A DNA stretch of 22,714 nt from Alphaproteobacteria bacterium. Its GTDB lineage: Bacteria; Pseudomonadota; Alphaproteobacteria; Micropepsales; Micropepsaceae. How positions within the stretch are numbered: the first letter of the stretch is position 1; each line of letters starts with the position of its first letter. This document shows positions 19,661-22,714 of this stretch, piece after piece. The stretch is taken from the NCBI GenBank assembly GCA_003131925.1, contig PKWC01000229.1, positions 45,491 to 68,204 on the forward strand. The letters run 5' to 3'. Below the pieces are notes generated by a model. That model searched no databases and was not told the DNA's origin. It worked only from the letters and a program-made list of their open reading frames with translations. The translations under genes and the position numbers were made by a program.

Positions 19661-22102
19661 CTAAAATTTCTGCCCGAACTTTATCCCGATCAGGCGTGGC
19701 GTTATCGGGGTCGTGTAGACTTGGTGCTCGCACACTTGTGTCGTGCACATCGGGAAATTGAAGAGGTCGCCACGCTCGTCGAACAGGTTTTCGACAAAGA
19801 CCTCGGCGTGCCACGAATCCCGTTCGACTCCCGCCGTCAGGTCCACCTGGGCGAATCCAGGTTGCTTGCCGAGAGCGGCACGGATCGGCGTTTCGACGCC
19901 GGTGACCGGGTTGGGCGCCTCGACGCGCAGATCGGCCCAGCTGCTGCTCTGGCCTGACAGCGAGCCCTGCAAGTGAACCAGAAAATCATCCATGTTCCAC
20001 TGATAGCGCGCGGTAATATTGCCCTTATATTTCGGTGTCACCGGCATCTGCGTGTTCGCCGGCGCCCAGGGAGGATTGGGATCGAGTGGCCCCGGACAAA
20101 CCGTCACGTTCTGCTCCGTTACCGGGTCCACAACACCGCACACCTTCGTCGTAAGATTGGCGTCGACGGCGGTCGCGGAGCCGGCGATGCTCAGATGATC
20201 GTCAACGAGCCAGTCCACGTCGGTCTCGACTCCCTTGATGACCGCCTGACCGGCGTTGTGGATTTCGGTGAATGAATTCAGGCCCAGAACGGAATACTGG
20301 AAATTGTTCCATTGCTCATAAAAGAGCGCGCCGTTCCAGCGGAACCGGTTATCCAGCCAGGATGTCTTCCAGCCCACCTCGTAATTGTCGAGCGTGTCGG
20401 GCAGATAAGGAGGCACCGTTCCGCGGCGATTGATGCCACCGGGACGGAACCCCGTCGAATAGGTGGCGTAGACCATGCGAGCGTCGTCGATGTGCCAGGC
20501 GAGATTGACCTTGTGCGTCTCGCCCGTTTCGCTCACGGACTTGTTGAGGTCGGTGCAGGGCGCCGCATCGACTTCCGACGGCGCGAAGCATTGCGACACG
20601 CCAGTGTGCGAACTATAGCCTGAGCCGAAACCGAAAAATCCTTCCAGCGAGTTGACCGCTTCGAACACGCGCAAGCCGCCGGTCAGCGTCAAATTGGGCA
20701 GAATGTCGTAGGAGACCTCGCCGAACGCCGCGTAGTCGCGGTCCGTGCGCTGCTGGTCGGTCAACCAGATCGTCTGTGGCCAGCCCTGAACGGAAATGTC
20801 CGTGCCAATAGCGTTGATCCTGTAATCCTGCAGGATGAAATGGGTCTGCAGTTCGTAGAAGAGGCCCGCGGTAAAGCGCAAACGATCGCTCGCCGGAGAG
20901 GTGAGACGCAGTTCGTGGCTCGTCTTGGTGAAATGGTCCTGGGCGAGTATGTACTGAGAGGGATCAACGGGCTTTCCGGCATTGTTGGTCCAGTAGGCGC
21001 CATAGCCGTAGAGCGTGTCGTACCAGAACGAATAATCCGTGTAGTCCGATTCCTCGCGGATGCGCCTGTCCATGTAACTGCCGGCATAAACGAGATCGAG
21101 ATCGCTGATCTTGCCCTGCACAGTCAGCGCGGCCTGCCACCAGCCGTCATGCACAAATTCCGGATAAAAATGCGAGACTGCAAGATCACCGACGCTGGGG
21201 TCGGCAGACGTTACGCCATTGGTCTTCTCATCCTGCAAGATGATTGAGGGCGTCACACTCCAGTTGGAGTCCAGATCGATCTTCAGCGCGGCCCGCGCAC
21301 CGATTGTATCCGCATCGTTGAAATCGTTTTTTGCGATCTTGAAATTGTTGATGGTGATGCCGGACGTCGGATAGGTGCGCGTGGCCGGCACATTGTCGAT
21401 AAAGCCCGCATCGTGCTCATCCCAAACCACAAGACGGATCGCAGCGTTGTCGGCGATGGGGTAGTTGACCATACCTTCCGCCGTGTAACCCAGGCCTCCG
21501 TGGTCGACGCTATCGCCCTGGACGTCGTAGCTGGCTTCGAACTGGCTCGAATCCGGCTGGTTGGTGATGATGCGGATCGTGCCCGACTCGGAGCTGGCGC
21601 CGTAGAGCGTACCCTGGGGACCTGCGAGTTCCTCGACGCGCGCGATATCGTAGATGTGGACGTTGAGCGTGCCCCCGATCGTCGTGATCGGCTGTTCGTC
21701 CAGATATGTGCCGACGCTCGGCAGCGAGCCCGAATGATTGCCGTCTCCGCCCGCCACAACGCCGCGCATATAGACATTGGCGAAGCCGGGGGCGCCATTG
21801 CCGGCGCCGGCGCCGCCGCTCGTTCCTCCCGGCTGATAGGTGATGCTCGGCAGGAATTTCACGTAGTCGGCGAAGTTCGAGACTTCGAGCTGCTCGAGCT
21901 TCTCGGTGTTGAGGGCCTGGATGCTGAAGGGAACGTTCTGCAGATTCTCCGTTCGCTTCTGCGCGGTCACGACGACCGTCTCAAGCTGCCCCTGCGCTTG
22001 CGCAAGAGCCGGCGAAACGCCCGTCAGCATGGTGGAAGCAAGCAATCCCGGCAACAACGCGACTCGCGGGCCTTGCCGGCCGCGCCGCAACATCCCCCTC
22101 AT
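19661..22102 (-). CDS. TonB-dependent outer-membrane receptor
   Basis: The product of 813 residues (start at 22102, where GGGGG is 6 nt upstream; the ATG at 22108 is too close to it) has a signal peptide ending near A-L-A-Q-A. A TonB-box-like E-T-V-V-V-T-A-Q-K-R follows, then the plug domain (N-V-P-F-S-I-Q-A-L, L-P-S-I-T-Y-Q, V-Y-M-R-G-V, G-P-Q-G-T-L-Y-G-A-S-S-E-S-G-T-I-R-I-I-T-N-Q-P) and a long beta-barrel ending in I-G-I-K-F-G-Q-K-F with terminal Phe. This is the large sphingomonad/Caulobacter type of receptor that imports unknown complex substrates by TonB energy. It lies 70 nt downstream of a sulfotransferase gene on the same strand, a pairing I have seen often in these bacteria. Confidence 0.93.
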   Translation of the reverse strand: MRGMLRRGRQGPRVALLPGLLASTMLTGVSPALAQAQGQLETVVVTAQKRTENLQNVPFSIQALNTEKLEQLEVSNFADYVKFLPSITYQPGGTSGGAGAGNGAPGFANVYMRGVVAGGDGNHSGSLPSVGTYLDEQPITTIGGTLNVHIYDIARVEELAGPQGTLYGASSESGTIRIITNQPDSSQFEASYDVQGDSVDHGGLGYTAEGMVNYPIADNAAIRLVVWDEHDAGFIDNVPATRTYPTSGITINNFKIAKNDFNDADTIGARAALKIDLDSNWSVTPSIILQDEKTNGVTSADPSVGDLAVSHFYPEFVHDGWWQAALTVQGKISDLDLVYAGSYMDRRIREESDYTDYSFWYDTLYGYGAYWTNNAGKPVDPSQYILAQDHFTKTSHELRLTSPASDRLRFTAGLFYELQTHFILQDYRINAIGTDISVQGWPQTIWLTDQQRTDRDYAAFGEVSYDILPNLTLTGGLRVFEAVNSLEGFFGFGSGYSSHTGVSQCFAPSEVDAAPCTDLNKSVSETGETHKVNLAWHIDDARMVYATYSTGFRPGGINRRGTVPPYLPDTLDNYEVGWKTSWLDNRFRWNGALFYEQWNNFQYSVLGLNSFTEIHNAGQAVIKGVETDVDWLVDDHLSIAGSATAVDANLTTKVCGVVDPVTEQNVTVCPGPLDPNPPWAPANTQMPVTPKYKGNITARYQWNMDDFLVHLQGSLSGQSSSWADLRVEAPNPVTGVETPIRAALGKQPGFAQVDLTAGVERDSWHAEVFVENLFDERGDLFNFPMCTTQVCEHQVYTTPITPRLIGIKFGQKF

Positions 22103-22172
22103 GATCATCCCCCTGATCAGCGACGCAGCGTCCGGACTCTACCGTCCCCCGTTCGAACCTGTCATCGCATCG

Positions 22173-22714
22173 TCATGTTGACCCGCGTTGCTGGCCGCCG
22201 TCAATGGGAGACCCATTCGATTCACCGATATCCGGAACGTCCGGCCAAGCCGCCAGGACGGGCGCCAGGATCGTTTTCAGCGGCGTGAGCCATGGCTCGT
22301 AGAAGCGCCACTGCTCCACGGAGTCCTTGAAGATCGGCTGGCGCACCTGTTCGGAGCTCGCAGTGCGCACGGCGCGCTCGTTCTGGTGGAATAGCAGGCA
22401 GTTTTCTTCGAACGGAAGGCCCAAACATTCGAGCAGGCAGCGAATTTCTCGTTCCGGATCATCGATCATGCGTTCATAGAACACGCGGAGAACCTTGCCG
22501 GGAATCGCCGAGTCGAAATGCGCCATCAGCGCAACATAGTCGACATAATAACGGCCGATGTCGGCGAGATCGTAGCTGAAACCCTGCCCGCGCGCGAAAT
22601 GCTGCTTGAAGATGGAGAAGCAGCAGGCGAGCGGATGACGCCGCGCATCAACGATCTTCGCCTGCGGAAGAATGAGATGAATCAGGCCCAGATGCGCGAA
22701 ATTGTTCGGCATCT
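22173..22714 (-). CDS. TPR-type sulfotransferase, C-terminal half (5' end outside window)
   Basis: The frame enters from the right edge and encodes the C-terminal 180 or so residues of a PAPS-dependent sulfotransferase. Visible are K/M-P-N-N-F with L-I-L-P-Q-A-K-I-V-D-A-R-R-H-P-L-A-C-C-F-S, matching the 3'-phosphate-binding R-x-x-x-x-x-x-S region, then Y-E-R-M-I-D-D-P-E-R-E-I, R-T-A-S-S-E-Q-V-R-Q-P-I-F and W-R-F-Y-E-P-W-L. In proteobacteria such domains are usually preceded by TPR repeats. The N-terminal part with the 5'-phosphosulfate loop lies beyond the window. It is upstream of, and probably cotranscribed with, the TonB receptor gene. Confidence 0.88.
   Translation of the reverse strand, partial: MPNNFAHLGLIHLILPQAKIVDARRHPLACCFSIFKQHFARGQGFSYDLADIGRYYVDYVALMAHFDSAIPGKVLRVFYERMIDDPEREIRCLLECLGLPFEENCLLFHQNERAVRTASSEQVRQPIFKDSVEQWRFYEPWLTPLKTILAPVLAAWPDVPDIGESNGSPIDGGQQRGST

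Noticed and set aside
21413..22288. 291-codon plus-strand open frame
   Set aside because: It is antisense to the TonB receptor plug domain; GC-rich third positions create long false frames here.

Overview
The window looks like chromosomal DNA of a GC-rich member of the Pseudomonadota, most likely alphaproteobacterial. The evidence is a long TonB-dependent receptor beside a TPR-type sulfotransferase, a secreted DUF885 protein, Gram-negative style signal peptides and a visibly high GC background. The exact lineage is an inference.

Layout. Positions 1-2243 hold a lipoprotein fragment, an unrecognised small gene and a solA-like flavin amine oxidase. Positions about 2500-5008 form an accessory patch. 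It contains a visibly AT-richer two-gene cassette (an HNH-nuclease-like gene plus an unknown gene), then the 3' remnant of a serine resolvase lying directly against the 3' remnant of a cytochrome P450. Positions 5005-9000 are ordinary housekeeping or accessory genes: a slipin, a glutathione S-transferase, a DUF885 hydrolase and a PPOX-class (F420-type) flavin/deazaflavin enzyme. Positions 9153-10409 encode a secreted protein with seven GloVer-type repeats, possibly a beta-propeller.

Positions 10426-12258 are a complete transposition unit with a 17-bp perfect terminal inverted repeat and a perfect 8-bp target duplication (CCCCGGTT). It carries an IS1-like transposase C-terminal fragment and two membrane-protein passenger genes. 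It sits 16 nt from the start codon of the repeat-protein gene and separates that gene from cofD, to which it was evidently adjacent before insertion.

Positions 12286-19051 are a compact coenzyme F420 locus. cofD lies on the minus strand. Divergent from it are an LLM-family F420 enzyme, a fused fbiC (CofG+CofH), cofE and cofC on the plus strand. Converging on cofC is a gene closely resembling F420-dependent glucose-6-phosphate dehydrogenase (fgd) with its phosphate-binding residues conserved. The locus therefore encodes deazaflavin core synthesis, side-chain attachment, glutamylation, a probable F420 reduction route and F420 consumers. Positions 19232-22714 hold a small putative secreted protein, the TonB-dependent receptor and the C-terminal half of a sulfotransferase cut by the window edge.

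No rRNA, tRNA or CRISPR array was recognised.
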